A stretch of 64,000 nucleotides of DNA, taken from positions 1 through 64,000 of the forward strand of contig JAFZZS010000013.1 in the NCBI GenBank assembly GCA_017615655.1, in the 5' to 3' direction. The notes under the pieces are model-generated. The model did not search any database. It was not told the origin of the DNA and saw only the letters and a program-made list of their open reading frames with translations. The stretch is from Alphaproteobacteria bacterium. GTDB taxonomy: Bacteria; Pseudomonadota; Alphaproteobacteria; Rs-D84. Position numbers and translations under genes: made by a program. Numbering within the stretch: position 1 is the stretch's first letter; every line of letters starts with the position of its first letter. Positions 46,953-55,692 of the stretch are shown piece after piece.

Positions 46953-47144
46953 ATGAACGATGATATATGGACAACGAAACAGGTTGCAGAGTATATGAAA
47001 ATATCTGTAGCACAGGTTAACGCATTTCGTGCGTATGGTACAGGTCCGATATATATGAAAATCGGTAAGCTTGTGAGATATCGCAGGGAAGATGTTGAAA
47101 AATGGCTGTTTGGACAAAAGATTAAGCGAAAAGAATTATTTTAA
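46953..47144 (+). CDS. AlpA/excisionase-like helix-turn-helix protein
   Basis: 63 residues. IWTTKQVAEYMKISVAQVNAF then GPIYMKIGKLVRYRREDVEKWL is the winged MerR-type HTH of excisionases and AlpA regulators. ATG 46953 follows GAGGT; the open frame upstream has no ribosome-binding site. It lies 76 bases before the integrase and probably directs excision or regulates it. Confidence 0.85.
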   Translation: MNDDIWTTKQVAEYMKISVAQVNAFRAYGTGPIYMKIGKLVRYRREDVEKWLFGQKIKRKELF

Positions 47145-47220
47145 TAAAATAATTCTTTTCGCTGGATATGTTGATTTTCTTGTGCATTGTATGTGGTCGT
47201 ACAGAACAAGAGGTAAAATA

Positions 47221-48420
47221 ATGGACACTAAATGGAAATGTTATACAAAGGCATTCAGAGATACGTGGATTAGAAATTTGACAGCGGATCAGAATCTGCA
47301 AATTACAGATGGAACAATCCCAGGTTTGATGTTGAGATATCTGCATAAGAGAAAAATCATAAGTTTCTTTCTGATGAGCAAAACAAGAATAAAACTAAGA
47401 TGTATATTCATTGGAAGATATGGGGATTTGAATGTTAAAGCAGCAAAGGATAAGGCAATGCAATTAAGACGAGATATTGCATTGGGATATGATCCTGGTG
47501 AGGCAAAAAAAGAAAAGCTGCAATCTGGCGGAGGTTTATTCAGAGATTTATTTAATGAGTATATGGAAAAATATTCAAAGTTATACAAGAAACCAAGAAC
47601 TATAGATTCCAACTGGGCAGAGTATCGTTTGTACATCGCACCAGAGTTTGCTGAAATGCGAATTGGACAGATAGAAGAACAACACGTTATGGATGCATAT
47701 GTGAAATGGGTTAAAAGAACGTCGTTTTCAACAGCTAACAAAGCATTGTCATTATTATCAAATTTCTGGGATTGGTGTGAATCATATAAATATGTACCCA
47801 AGAGATCAAATCCATGCAAATACGTCAGAAAAGGAACAAATGAAAAATACGTGCCGACTGTACTGAGTGCAGATGGGTATAAGAGATTATTCCATTGGTT
47901 GAACGTTGGACAAACAAATGGTGGAAAAAATCACCCGAGATTATTTCGGGCAGTAAAGGTCATCGCCTTAACCGGATGTCGAGCATCAGAAATAACAGAC
48001 CTGGAAATTGATGAGGTATCATTACCGGATAAAATGTTGCGGTTGAAAGATAGCAAGACAGGGGCAAGAGATGTAAAGTTGGCAGATGCAGCAGTAAAAG
48101 AATTACAAGAGGAACTGGAAGAAACGAAAGGACTGAACAGCAAGTATGTATTCCCTGGACTAAAGGATCCGAACAAACCGATAGATAATATCCGGAAAGC
48201 CTTTGAATGGGCATTAAAACAGGCTGAGTTGCCACATATGCGAATACACGATTTGCGGCATTCATTCATCACTATGGGGGCAAATATGGGGGAAAATATG
48301 AATGCTTTAAAAGATGCTGCCGGACACAGCCGATTGGCCACGACAGAACATTATACGCACTATGCAGCAGAACAGACATTTAAGGCAGTAAACCACATCA
48401 CCGAGGCCATATGCGAATAA
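47221..48420 (+). CDS. int: Tyrosine-type site-specific integrase
   Basis: 399 residues from ATG 47221 (after AGAGGT). N-terminal arm-binding region includes LKLRCIFIGRYGDLNVKAAKDKA style sequence of the DUF4102 group; a core-binding SAM-like domain follows. Catalytic residues: Arg in TGCRASEI (about 252), HDLRH (about 342-346), His in AGHSR (about 367) and Tyr in TEHYTHY (about 376). Such enzymes insert into tRNA 3' halves, in keeping with the tRNA-Asn fragment just upstream. Confidence 0.95.
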   Translation: MDTKWKCYTKAFRDTWIRNLTADQNLQITDGTIPGLMLRYLHKRKIISFFLMSKTRIKLRCIFIGRYGDLNVKAAKDKAMQLRRDIALGYDPGEAKKEKLQSGGGLFRDLFNEYMEKYSKLYKKPRTIDSNWAEYRLYIAPEFAEMRIGQIEEQHVMDAYVKWVKRTSFSTANKALSLLSNFWDWCESYKYVPKRSNPCKYVRKGTNEKYVPTVLSADGYKRLFHWLNVGQTNGGKNHPRLFRAVKVIALTGCRASEITDLEIDEVSLPDKMLRLKDSKTGARDVKLADAAVKELQEELEETKGLNSKYVFPGLKDPNKPIDNIRKAFEWALKQAELPHMRIHDLRHSFITMGANMGENMNALKDAAGHSRLATTEHYTHYAAEQTFKAVNHITEAICE

Positions 48421-48486
48421 GTGTCTTATTCGCTGGACTTGTGCTTTTGTTCGGGTATGTTGTTGTTGAAAAAAGAGGTAAAAACA

Positions 48487-48737
48487 TGGGAAAACCAAAG
48501 AAAAATATATACCTGGCTGCGCTGGCACATGCCATAAGCACAGATAGCGGATTAGATAAAATCTGCTGGGCCTTAGGTTGCGAATACGTAAGCGAAAGCA
48601 ATGCATATTGCTGGCTTGAAGAGGGTCGCACAGAAAGGGAAATCGTAACCATGTTACGCAAGATTGGGTACGACATACCAAAGGACTTCAAAGGGTCCGA
48701 AGACATCAAGTTTGATAGCACAGTACAGGAGGACTAA
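48487..48737 (+). CDS. Hypothetical phage protein
   Basis: 83 residues from ATG 48487, after AGAGGT. Contains a likely HTH-like segment (LDKICWALGCEYVSESNAYCWLEEGRTEREIVTML). No family recognised. First of a run of small, tightly packed early genes. Confidence 0.65.
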
Positions 48738-48739
48738 CC

Positions 48740-49297
48740 ATGGGATCAGTAAATAAAAAGTTTGGCTTTTACGGAACAGTGAACAATGAGTTTGACGATG
48801 AAACCACAGAACGCATCTGGAATCTGATGATGACAAAGCTGAAAGAAATGTACCCAAACAAATCGGAAGACGAACTGGTGGAATTCTTGGATTCAAGAGT
48901 TGGAAGACATTTTGCGGACGACCTGTTAAGCGATCCACAAGGAATAACAATGGGCGTGCTGATGTTAAAAATAGCAATGCTGAACAAACTGAAGATGGCA
49001 CCCTGGTGGGGTTATTACAACGACATCACACCAGCGGTGGCAGTACTAGATAAAAAGGTTTTATTCAAAGCAGCGATCAAACACGAAATGCGGAAAAAGG
49101 AAATCAAGGAACTTGTAGCTACCGTTGTAGGATGCGGCTTGGACAAAGTATGGCAGACACCAGAAATGTGGTTGGAATCCGAATACACCACCGCACAGGA
49201 AATGCACCTTATGTGGGGTTACATTCAAGACATATTGAACAAAAGGACAAAACATGGACACAGTCGGAACACTAGAAAGGAAACTGGTTCGTGCTAA
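48740..49297 (+). CDS. Hypothetical phage protein
   Basis: 185 residues, soluble, mixed charge, no family recognised. Good GGAGG site before the ATG. Its 3' end overlaps the next gene by 44 bases in another frame. Confidence 0.7.
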   Translation: MGSVNKKFGFYGTVNNEFDDETTERIWNLMMTKLKEMYPNKSEDELVEFLDSRVGRHFADDLLSDPQGITMGVLMLKIAMLNKLKMAPWWGYYNDITPAVAVLDKKVLFKAAIKHEMRKKEIKELVATVVGCGLDKVWQTPEMWLESEYTTAQEMHLMWGYIQDILNKRTKHGHSRNTRKETGSC

Positions 49298-49535
49298 ACA
49301 ACACGAACCAGAGGGGGCCAAATACCCAACTGGCATTATAATAGATACCAGGGGGCCAGAGGGGAATGTATTCTTCCTATTTGGGGTGGCAAACAAGCTA
49401 TTAAAACAACTGGCGTTGCCAGATGCAGAAATAGCCGAATTCAAACAAGAACGAGATCAACAAATATCGTACCAAGGACACATGGACTTGATGCGGAAAT
49501 GGTTTGGTATCGTATTTGTAGGTGGCGAAGAATGA
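49254..49535 (+). CDS. Hypothetical phage protein
   Basis: 93 residues. PTGIIIDTRGPEGNVFFLFGVANKLLKQL suggests an alpha/beta core; similar short proteins are common in alphaproteobacterial phages, function unknown. AAGGA lies before the ATG, inside the preceding gene. It overlaps the next start by ATGA. Confidence 0.65.
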   Translation: MDTVGTLERKLVRAKQHEPEGAKYPTGIIIDTRGPEGNVFFLFGVANKLLKQLALPDAEIAEFKQERDQQISYQGHMDLMRKWFGIVFVGGEE

Positions 49536-49804
49536 AATACAAAAAGACATTAGAAGAAGAAATTAAAACAAGTGAAAAATACCTTGAAAATCAAGCTGTA
49601 GAAATATTGGAATGTGGTGAGCATGAGTTGGGATATCATGATGGTCTAACATTTGCCTTGCGAGAATATAAAAAACGAGTTACGTCAAGAACCATAGAAC
49701 ATATTATTCGCAAATTTGTACGGCGAAACTTTGGTGATGCTGAGGCTAAAGATCCGTCTTGGAACATAAAATTACTGGCAGCCGAGATCGCAAATAATCT
49801 GTAA
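49532..49804 (+). CDS. Hypothetical phage protein
   Basis: 90 residues, charged and helical (KKTLEEEIKTSEKYLENQAVEILE). Starts in an ATGA overlap with the previous gene, so coupled to it. No family recognised. Confidence 0.65.
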   Translation: MKYKKTLEEEIKTSEKYLENQAVEILECGEHELGYHDGLTFALREYKKRVTSRTIEHIIRKFVRRNFGDAEAKDPSWNIKLLAAEIANNL

Positions 49805-49821
49805 TAAACAAAGAGAAACAA

Positions 49822-50079
49822 ATGACAAACTACGATAATTTTCCAGATGTAATGACAGCAGCAGAAAAGGTAGTATTACAATTACAGGTAACCAAAGAAC
49901 AAGCATTGGAAGAATGTAATAATCAAGGTTTCATCCCAATTAGTATTAGTGAAAGTAGCAAAACACTTATAGCAAAATTTATGTTAAGAAACGCAGAATG
50001 TGAGATAAGAATCCTAAGACGAAAGAAAGGAACATATATACGGCTAAATGTACCAGAGGAAATAATACCTAAGAGATAA
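49822..50079 (+). CDS. Hypothetical phage protein
   Basis: 85 residues, with a basic beta-rich C-terminus (ECEIRILRRKKGTYIRLNV). Follows AAAGAGAAAC. No family recognised. Last gene before an intrinsic terminator. Confidence 0.6.
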   Translation: MTNYDNFPDVMTAAEKVVLQLQVTKEQALEECNNQGFIPISISESSKTLIAKFMLRNAECEIRILRRKKGTYIRLNVPEEIIPKR

Positions 50080-50202
50080 ATCTTTGGGAGGGAAAGTAGT
50101 CTTATTATAACATAACAGTGGCAAAAATCAAGCAACCCAGATAAAAATAAAAATGATGCAAAGATAAAAAACTTGGTGTATTTTTATGGTATAAGGAAAG
50201 GA

Positions 50203-50230
50203 GTTGTTGAAGATTCAACAACCCTTTTTT
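50203..50230 (+). terminator. Intrinsic terminator or attenuator
   Basis: GTTGTTGA, loop AGAT, TCAACAAC, CC, T6; 32 bases upstream of the next start. Confidence 0.75.
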
Positions 50231-50261
50231 CTTTTCAACAACAACGAACAAAAGGCCTGCC

Positions 50262-50945
50262 ATGAACGATCTGGATCTTCCTATCATATTTTTAGATATA
50301 GAGGATTTGGCGCAACGTTGGAAATGTAGAACATCTACGATAGAGGCTTTGGCTGAAACAGATAAATTAAGATTTTGTATACGGCCAGCAGCACTAGAAA
50401 TTGCGCTGGCAGGAACACCACCAGCAGAATACGATAAGCTGCTACAAAGTTTGAGCAATATGTACATAGATCACCGATATATATATATGATGTTTGCAGA
50501 CAAAAGTCGCAAAATAGAAATAGCACGCATCGGCAATTACGATGTGCGAGCAACCCTAAAAGACCCACTGCGTGTGGGTTTTTTTGATCTTATAATCCAC
50601 ATGAACCAGGTTAAAGATTTTGAACAAAAACACAGAAATATCAAAGATGATGCGTTTGAATTGATGGCGGCAGATTTTACATGTTTCAAATGCTACGGGA
50701 AAGAATATAGATTTGGGGAAACCCAAGCAAAGGTTATAAAACGGTTATGGCAAGCAAGAGAAGATGGGCAACCATGGATGTATGGAAAGACAATTTTGAA
50801 AGATATCAATTCAAGTTCAGACAGAATAAAAAATCTATTTAGTCATAATAAACATTGGCGAGAAATTATACAATCTGACAAAAATGGAAAATACAAATTA
50901 AAACTACCACCAAGACAGTTGACGTTATTTGGTCAAGATGTCTGA
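50262..50945 (+). CDS. Hypothetical phage protein
   Basis: 227 residues. The N-terminus (FLDIEDLAQRWKCRTSTIEALAE) looks like an HTH of the same broad class as the AlpA-like genes. The C-terminal half has FGETQAKVIKRLWQAREDGQPWM and IKNLFSHN, reminiscent of replication or regulatory wHTH modules. No firm family. Confidence 0.65.
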   Translation: MNDLDLPIIFLDIEDLAQRWKCRTSTIEALAETDKLRFCIRPAALEIALAGTPPAEYDKLLQSLSNMYIDHRYIYMMFADKSRKIEIARIGNYDVRATLKDPLRVGFFDLIIHMNQVKDFEQKHRNIKDDAFELMAADFTCFKCYGKEYRFGETQAKVIKRLWQAREDGQPWMYGKTILKDINSSSDRIKNLFSHNKHWREIIQSDKNGKYKLKLPPRQLTLFGQDV

Positions 50946-51137
50946 TAAATTTATAGGTCTGCGTTTGTGGCCACGTTGCATAATAACACCGCTGACAGTA
51001 CGATCTACAGAATCATATGAAATCATATACGTATAGAACTTACCCTTAATAGAAACATTCAAAGCACGCACACCAGGGTTTTGTTGAACCGCTTCGTCTA
51101 TTTTTGTCCTAACAAAGTCTATCGTAAATTTATCCAT
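50925..51137 (-). CDS. Hypothetical small protein on the opposite strand
   Basis: 70 residues from ATG 51137: DKFTIDFVRTKIDEAVQQNPGVRALNVSIKGKFYTYMISYD. It has sensible composition and converges on the 50262 gene with a 21-base overlap, but no clear Shine-Dalgarno. The frame stays open upstream to 51344 across the 11-bp repeats, where the translation (many Cys/Trp) looks non-coding. Confidence 0.5.
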   Translation of the reverse strand: MDKFTIDFVRTKIDEAVQQNPGVRALNVSIKGKFYTYMISYDSVDRTVSGVIMQRGHKRRPINLSDILTK

Positions 51138-51187
51138 AGCAGGATCATAGTAAAAAAAGATAATTGTTTCAAGAGGTTCAATCCGGC

Positions 51188-51237
51188 AGCACCCATATAG
51201 CACCCATATAGCACCCACCCAGCACCCACTCGGCACC
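51188..51237. repeat. 11-bp tandem repeat, four and a half units
   Basis: AGCACCCATAT twice, AGCACCCACCC, AGCACCCACTC, then GGCACC. Located between two divergent genes, so possibly an operator array. Confidence 0.75.
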
Positions 51238-51344
51238 AAAATATCATTATACAGACCCCAATCTCCACCCGACAACCTCACCGACAAACACAATGTAACA
51301 CAATAGACTGAAAGTATATCAAATCCAAACAAAGAGGTAGTCAT

Positions 51345-51584
51345 ATGGAAGATATACTAAAAACACATACCCGTCTAACAGAATCAGAATTATCAAAGTA
51401 TTGGGGAATAAAAAGAAACACGCTCCAAAAATGGCGTTCATTAGGAATTGGACCAATTTATATAAAATTGGGTGCAAAAGTTATTTATCCGAGAGAGGCC
51501 ATAATAGCATACGAGCAAGAACGTATGTTTAGTGGATCCGGAAAAAAAGCGAAAATAAAATTAGAGGCGCATAATGAAAAATGA
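51345..51584 (+). CDS. AlpA/excisionase-like helix-turn-helix protein
   Basis: 79 residues: LTESELSKYWGIKRNTLQKWRSLGIGPIYIKLGAKVIYPREAI, the same fold as the gene at 46953, then a Lys-rich tail. Start follows GAGGTAG. Overlaps the next gene by 11 bases. Likely a regulator of the early region. Confidence 0.8.
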   Translation: MEDILKTHTRLTESELSKYWGIKRNTLQKWRSLGIGPIYIKLGAKVIYPREAIIAYEQERMFSGSGKKAKIKLEAHNEK

Positions 51585-51981
51585 AATATCTGTATGCCCT
51601 CTATGCGGACGTAAAATTACAGAATACAAACATACAATCAACAAAACATTGATTGCTGGATTGGCAAAATTAAATGCGTTGGGTGGTCGGGCAAGAATAG
51701 ACAAGATGGGATTGGACTATACGCAATTCACGAATTTCCAAAAGCTGAGATATTTCGGGTTAATAGCATCAACCAACGAAAACAGTGAATGGCAAATTAC
51801 AGATCAAGGTATCTGGTTTTTACAAAGCAGAATCCAAATACCGAGATTTGTGATAACTAGGAACGCAAGTGTTATTCGCAAAAGTTCAGAACTGGTTTTT
51901 ATAAACGAAGTAAAGGATTGTGTTGAATACAAGATTGAATGGAAAGAACAAGCAAGACAACCAAACTTATTCGACAAATAA
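51574..51981 (+). CDS. Hypothetical phage protein with N-terminal Cys pair
   Basis: 135 residues. CPLCGR near the N-terminus is half of a zinc ribbon; no second pair is seen. A winged-helix-like middle (LGGRARIDKMGLDYTQFTNFQKLRYFGLI) follows. Probably DNA-binding; no family recognised. Confidence 0.65.
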   Translation: MKNEISVCPLCGRKITEYKHTINKTLIAGLAKLNALGGRARIDKMGLDYTQFTNFQKLRYFGLIASTNENSEWQITDQGIWFLQSRIQIPRFVITRNASVIRKSSELVFINEVKDCVEYKIEWKEQARQPNLFDK

Positions 51982-51990
51982 GGATACGAT

Positions 51991-52554
51991 ATGAAAATAC
52001 TGTTGGATCCGAATATCGCAATTTTAATCAAAGACATGTCCGATGCCGAATGTGCAGAAATACTAAAATGCATATTTGAATATCCAAACAGGGATTGCGA
52101 TATAGGGCTATGGAAATACATCAAAACACAAATAGATAGAGATGCACGCAAGTATAAAGACAAATGTGATCGTGCACTGGCATTAGTAGAAAAACGCAAA
52201 GAATCAGGTACGAAATCGTATACGAAATCGTCAGTAATAGTAAGTAGTATAGAAAATAATAATGAAAAACATATTGATATTGAAAAAGAAAAAGATAGTA
52301 GTAATGCGGATTTGCCTGTTGAAAACTCTGTTGAAAACTTTTTTATAAGTGATTATTTCAATTTTCAACAATTAGCACAAGCAAACCAAGCATTCAAAAA
52401 ATACATAGAAGAATTTATTCCAGCAATAGTTATACGAGCAGAAAGAACATTGAAACAAAAACGTAAAGGTCAGTTGTTATCAATGAAACAAATAGTGGAA
52501 TGGATTGAACAAGAAAAAACTTTTTATACAGAGAACCATAAGGATAGGATATGA
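51991..52554 (+). CDS. Phage protein resembling DUF6291
   Basis: 187 residues. MSDAECAEILKCIFEYPNRDCDIGLWKYIKTQIDRDARKYKDKCDRALALVEKR matches the DUF6291 pattern seen near phage replication genes. A Ser/Lys/Asp-rich linker encoded partly by the repeated ACGAAATCG sequence (52210-52230) joins it to a helical C-terminal part like primosomal loader proteins. Role in replication is inferred. Coupled to the next gene by ATGA. Confidence 0.65.
   Translation: MKILLDPNIAILIKDMSDAECAEILKCIFEYPNRDCDIGLWKYIKTQIDRDARKYKDKCDRALALVEKRKESGTKSYTKSSVIVSSIENNNEKHIDIEKEKDSSNADLPVENSVENFFISDYFNFQQLAQANQAFKKYIEEFIPAIVIRAERTLKQKRKGQLLSMKQIVEWIEQEKTFYTENHKDRI
52210..52230. repeat. Prophage copy of the 21-bp sequence at 35831-35851
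   Basis: Two ACGAAATCG units, identical over 21 bases to the intergenic island copy; here inside a coding region. Confidence 0.6.
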
Positions 52555-52964
52555 ATTTATCAACAGTAGAATGGAATGTAGAAACAGTAAAGTATTGGCT
52601 CAGTACAGCTGCTATGGTCGATAGATCGTTGCCACCGGTGATGCCACCAAAAGTATCTGGACAGAAATGGAATATCATCAGAGAGTGGTATGAATTACTG
52701 TGGGATAAGGATGAAGATATAAAACCACACATGCAACCAACAAATGAACAAATATCAATGTGGGAAGAAGTAGTGTTGCGCTGGTTTAGATTGATAGATA
52801 GCGACAAAGATAAAAAGATAGTTTGGATGAGAGCCTGCGGTGTTAGTTATTCAAGAATTGGCAAAAAGATAGGTTTGAGTAGGCAGACATTAACGATTAG
52901 ATACAACAATGCGATAAACACATTGGTCGTTTCATTAAATAATTTTTATCATAAAATTGGATAA
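52551..52964 (+). CDS. DUF6362 family phage protein
   Basis: 137 residues. ETVKYWLSTAAMVDRSLPPVMPPKVSGQKWN, then WEEVVLRWFRLID and a C-terminal sigma-factor-like HTH: YSRIGKKIGLSRQTLTIRYNNAINTLV. The family occurs in alphaproteobacterial prophages just before the late genes and may regulate them. Confidence 0.75.
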   Translation: MNLSTVEWNVETVKYWLSTAAMVDRSLPPVMPPKVSGQKWNIIREWYELLWDKDEDIKPHMQPTNEQISMWEEVVLRWFRLIDSDKDKKIVWMRACGVSYSRIGKKIGLSRQTLTIRYNNAINTLVVSLNNFYHKIG

Positions 52965-53080
52965 TTTTTCTTGCTGTATCAAGATAAGTAAAGAGCAGTC
53001 ATACAATGTAAAGAATCTTTGCCTTTACACTTTCACAAAAAAAGCATAGTATTTTTGATATAATAGGACAACGATATACG

Positions 53081-53103
53081 AACCACCGCAAAGGTGGTTT
53101 TTT
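53081..53103 (+). terminator. Intrinsic terminator at the early/late boundary
   Basis: AACCACC, loop GCAAA, GGTGGTT, T6; only 11 bases before the next ATG. Confidence 0.75.
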
Positions 53104-53114
53104 AATACGCAAAA

Positions 53115-53657
53115 ATGGCAATCATTAAACTTGAATTATCATCATCGGATAACGACAAGCTGATGACCCTATGCGAAAAAGATGTCCTATTTACTGCTGC
53201 GAAATCATTGACTCAAACGGCACAAAAAGCACAGGAACAAATACAACAGCATTTGCATTCCACCTTTGTGTTAAGAAAACCGAATTTTGAGAAATCGATC
53301 AAAGTGCGGCCAGCCACCAAAGAAACACTTCAAGCAAGTGTGTATACGATGGCAGGCTTTGCAACATTGCAGCAAACAGGCGGTAGACGTATCGCAAAGA
53401 CCGGACGGTTAGCAATTCCGCAGTACGATGACCTGCGTGAAATAAAAGCCGTCCGGAAAACCAATCAACCGGAATCATTTTTGATGAATCTGAAATCCGG
53501 TGGACTGGTTATCGCACGAAGAAAGAACAAAGACATTGAGATTTTATATCACATCAAAAACGTTGCGCTGGTTCCAAAGAGATTACAGATGCTCGAGATA
53601 GGAACGGAAACAGCACAGAAAGAATTCCCTCGCATATTTTCTAAGAACTTACAATAG
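53115..53657 (+). CDS. Hypothetical phage protein (possible neck/tail component)
   Basis: 180 residues, basic. TLQASVYTMAGFATLQQTGGRRIAKTGRLAIPQYDDLRE resembles phage minor structural proteins of the gp10/neck type, but I cannot name the family. ATG 53115 has no Shine-Dalgarno and sits directly after a terminator hairpin. Confidence 0.6.
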   Translation: MAIIKLELSSSDNDKLMTLCEKDVLFTAAKSLTQTAQKAQEQIQQHLHSTFVLRKPNFEKSIKVRPATKETLQASVYTMAGFATLQQTGGRRIAKTGRLAIPQYDDLREIKAVRKTNQPESFLMNLKSGGLVIARRKNKDIEILYHIKNVALVPKRLQMLEIGTETAQKEFPRIFSKNLQ

Positions 53658-53744
53658 GTTGTTGAAAAAAATAGGTTCTGTCAGAAATAAAAACTATCGA
53701 GGGTAACGGCGAGCAAAACACCTTGCTACACATAGAACTAAAAA

Positions 53745-53847
53745 AGGTGTTCGCAGTTCGCACTTTATGGCTGTGTGCCGCAGAAATCGGGTATTGTTAG
53801 GTGCGAACACCTGTGCGAACACCTGCGAACACCTAGTGCGAACACCT
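53745..53847. repeat. Iterated TGCGAACACCT boxes
   Basis: Four direct copies (53802-53812, 53814-53824, 53824-53834, 53837-53847) and one inverted copy (53745-53755), ending 20 bases before the ParB-methylase start. A motif B copy (GCCGCAGAAATC, 53777-53788) lies between them. Probable operator or iterons. Confidence 0.75.
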
Positions 53848-53867
53848 TAACAAAGAAAGGAAAGGAT

Positions 53868-55187
53868 ATGAACATTGATTATAAAGATTTACAACTTGGC
53901 GTTGAATACGTAGACATCAATTTGATAAAACCATTTTCCAAAAATCCAAGAACGCACAGCAAGGAACAGATCCAACAGATCGTCACATCGATGATGAAAT
54001 TTGGTTGGGTCAATCCGATACTGGTTGATGAAAACTATGAAATCATCGCTGGTCATGGAAGATTGCTGGCCGGAAAGGAATTGGGATATGACAAAGTTCC
54101 TGTCGCACAATTAAAACACCTCAGCAAAGACGAAAAACTTGCGCTGTTGATTGCAGACAACAAGATCGCAGACAACGCAGGCTGGGATGAAGAATTGCTG
54201 CAGCAGGCAATGGAAGAATTACACAACGGCAGTTTTGATTTAGAGGCGTTGGGTTTTTCCAACAAAGAATTGGAAAAGATCAAAGCATCGTTTGAATCAG
54301 AAAAGCAATCAGCCGAGGTTGAAGATATCGTGCCGGATGTAGAACAGGAACAGATAGTCAGCAAGATCGGCGACCTGTGGCAACTGGGCGAACATCGTTT
54401 GTTATGCGGCGATGCGTGCATAGCAGAAAACTACGACAAGCTGATGGATGGCGAAATGGCAAATATGGTATTCACTGATCCACCATACAATGTCGCATAC
54501 GATGAAAGCTTCCGGAACAAGAACGAAAAAGCAGAAAACCCGAGGTTGATAAAGAACGATAACCTGGGTGATGAGTTCCAAGAGTTCTTAACCAGAGCAA
54601 TGGAAAACATCCTGGAACACACAAACGGATCACTGTATATCTGCATGGGTGGCAGCGAACTGCATACGTTATACAAAGCATTTACAGATGCAGGTGGCAA
54701 GTTTGATGCATACATAGTATGGGTCAAAAATACCTTTGCGTTGTCTAGATCCAAATACCAACACCAACACGAATGGTTGGTATTTGGCAATACGGAATCA
54801 GTGTATAAAGAACAACACGAGGCAATCATGTTGGGAAAGAATCCAGGCGACACTGCACCCTGGTATGGTGGTCGAAACCAAACAGACGTATGGAACTTTG
54901 ACAAACCAACCAACAACGATTTGCATCCAACAATGAAACCTGTGGCATTGATAGAACGAGCCATCAACAATTCCAGCCGCACAATGGATATCGTGCTGGA
55001 TGCGTTTGGTGGATCCGGATCAACATTGATAGCCGCAGAAAAGACTAACCGCCGCTGCAGAATGATAGAATTAGATGAGAAATATGTGGACACAATAATC
55101 AAACGCTGGGAAGACTTCACTGGCCAAAAAGCCATACACGTTGAAACCGGCAAAACCTATGCAGAGCTAGCGGCAGAACGCAAATGA
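53868..55187 (+). CDS. ParB-domain/adenine DNA methyltransferase fusion (CcrM-like)
   Basis: 439 residues from ATG 53868 (after AAAGGAAAGGA). Residues about 10-125 are a ParB/Srx nuclease-like domain (LIKPFSKNPRTHSKEQIQQI, IIAGHGRLLAGKELGYDKVPV). The methylase part has MVFTDPPYNVAYDESF (catalytic DPPY, about 203) before DAFGGSGSTLIAAEKTNRRC (motif I, about 383), the beta-class order. Such proteins modify phage DNA to evade restriction. The start codon region behind the TGCGAACACCT array suggests autoregulation. Confidence 0.92.
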   Translation: MNIDYKDLQLGVEYVDINLIKPFSKNPRTHSKEQIQQIVTSMMKFGWVNPILVDENYEIIAGHGRLLAGKELGYDKVPVAQLKHLSKDEKLALLIADNKIADNAGWDEELLQQAMEELHNGSFDLEALGFSNKELEKIKASFESEKQSAEVEDIVPDVEQEQIVSKIGDLWQLGEHRLLCGDACIAENYDKLMDGEMANMVFTDPPYNVAYDESFRNKNEKAENPRLIKNDNLGDEFQEFLTRAMENILEHTNGSLYICMGGSELHTLYKAFTDAGGKFDAYIVWVKNTFALSRSKYQHQHEWLVFGNTESVYKEQHEAIMLGKNPGDTAPWYGGRNQTDVWNFDKPTNNDLHPTMKPVALIERAINNSSRTMDIVLDAFGGSGSTLIAAEKTNRRCRMIELDEKYVDTIIKRWEDFTGQKAIHVETGKTYAELAAERK

Positions 55188-55194
55188 TTAGACC

Positions 55195-55692
55195 ATGGCA
55201 TCATTATCAATCAGAGCTTATGCAAAACATAGAGGGGTATCTGATGCTGCCGTTCGTCGTGCAATAGATGATAAACGCATCACGTTATTGCCAGATGGAC
55301 AAATAGATCCAGAGATTGCGGATAAGGAATGGGATGAAAACACAGATAAAAGGTTTCAACCAAAGCCGGCAGCAAGTCCTGTTCCGGAACCAAGCACAGG
55401 TATATCTCTGCAAAAAAGTAGAGCCAACAAAGAACTGTTTGAGGCACTGCTAAAGAAACTGGAATACGAAGAAAAGTCTGGGAAACTGGTGGATAGAGCC
55501 AAGGTGGAAATGGAGGCCTTTGCAGCAGCCAGGGTAGCAAGAGATAGATTGCTGTTGATACCAGACAGGGTCGCACCGATCATTATCGGCGAAACTGATA
55601 TGTTCGAAATCAAAAGGGTTCTGCGTGAGGAAATAATAAGAAGTTTACAGAACTTAACGGACTTTTTACATGGTGGAACTGGATCCGGATAG
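55195..55692 (+). CDS. Terminase small subunit (Nu1-like)
   Basis: 165 residues. N-terminal HTH LSIRAYAKHRGVSDAAVRRAID recognises packaging sites; a coiled linker and C-terminal region (EIKRVLREEIIRSLQNLTDFL) bind the large subunit. Seven bases after the methylase; overlaps the large subunit by 23 bases. Confidence 0.88.
   Translation: MASLSIRAYAKHRGVSDAAVRRAIDDKRITLLPDGQIDPEIADKEWDENTDKRFQPKPAASPVPEPSTGISLQKSRANKELFEALLKKLEYEEKSGKLVDRAKVEMEAFAAARVARDRLLLIPDRVAPIIIGETDMFEIKRVLREEIIRSLQNLTDFLHGGTGSG

Noticed and set aside
47092-47220. Longer N-terminus for the integrase
   Set aside because: The frame is open but overlaps the excisionase-like gene, and only ATG 47221 has a Shine-Dalgarno.
53802-53847. 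CRISPR array
   Set aside because: Units are 11 bp with 0-2 bp spacing; there are no spacers and no cas genes. The same applies to the repeats at 51188.
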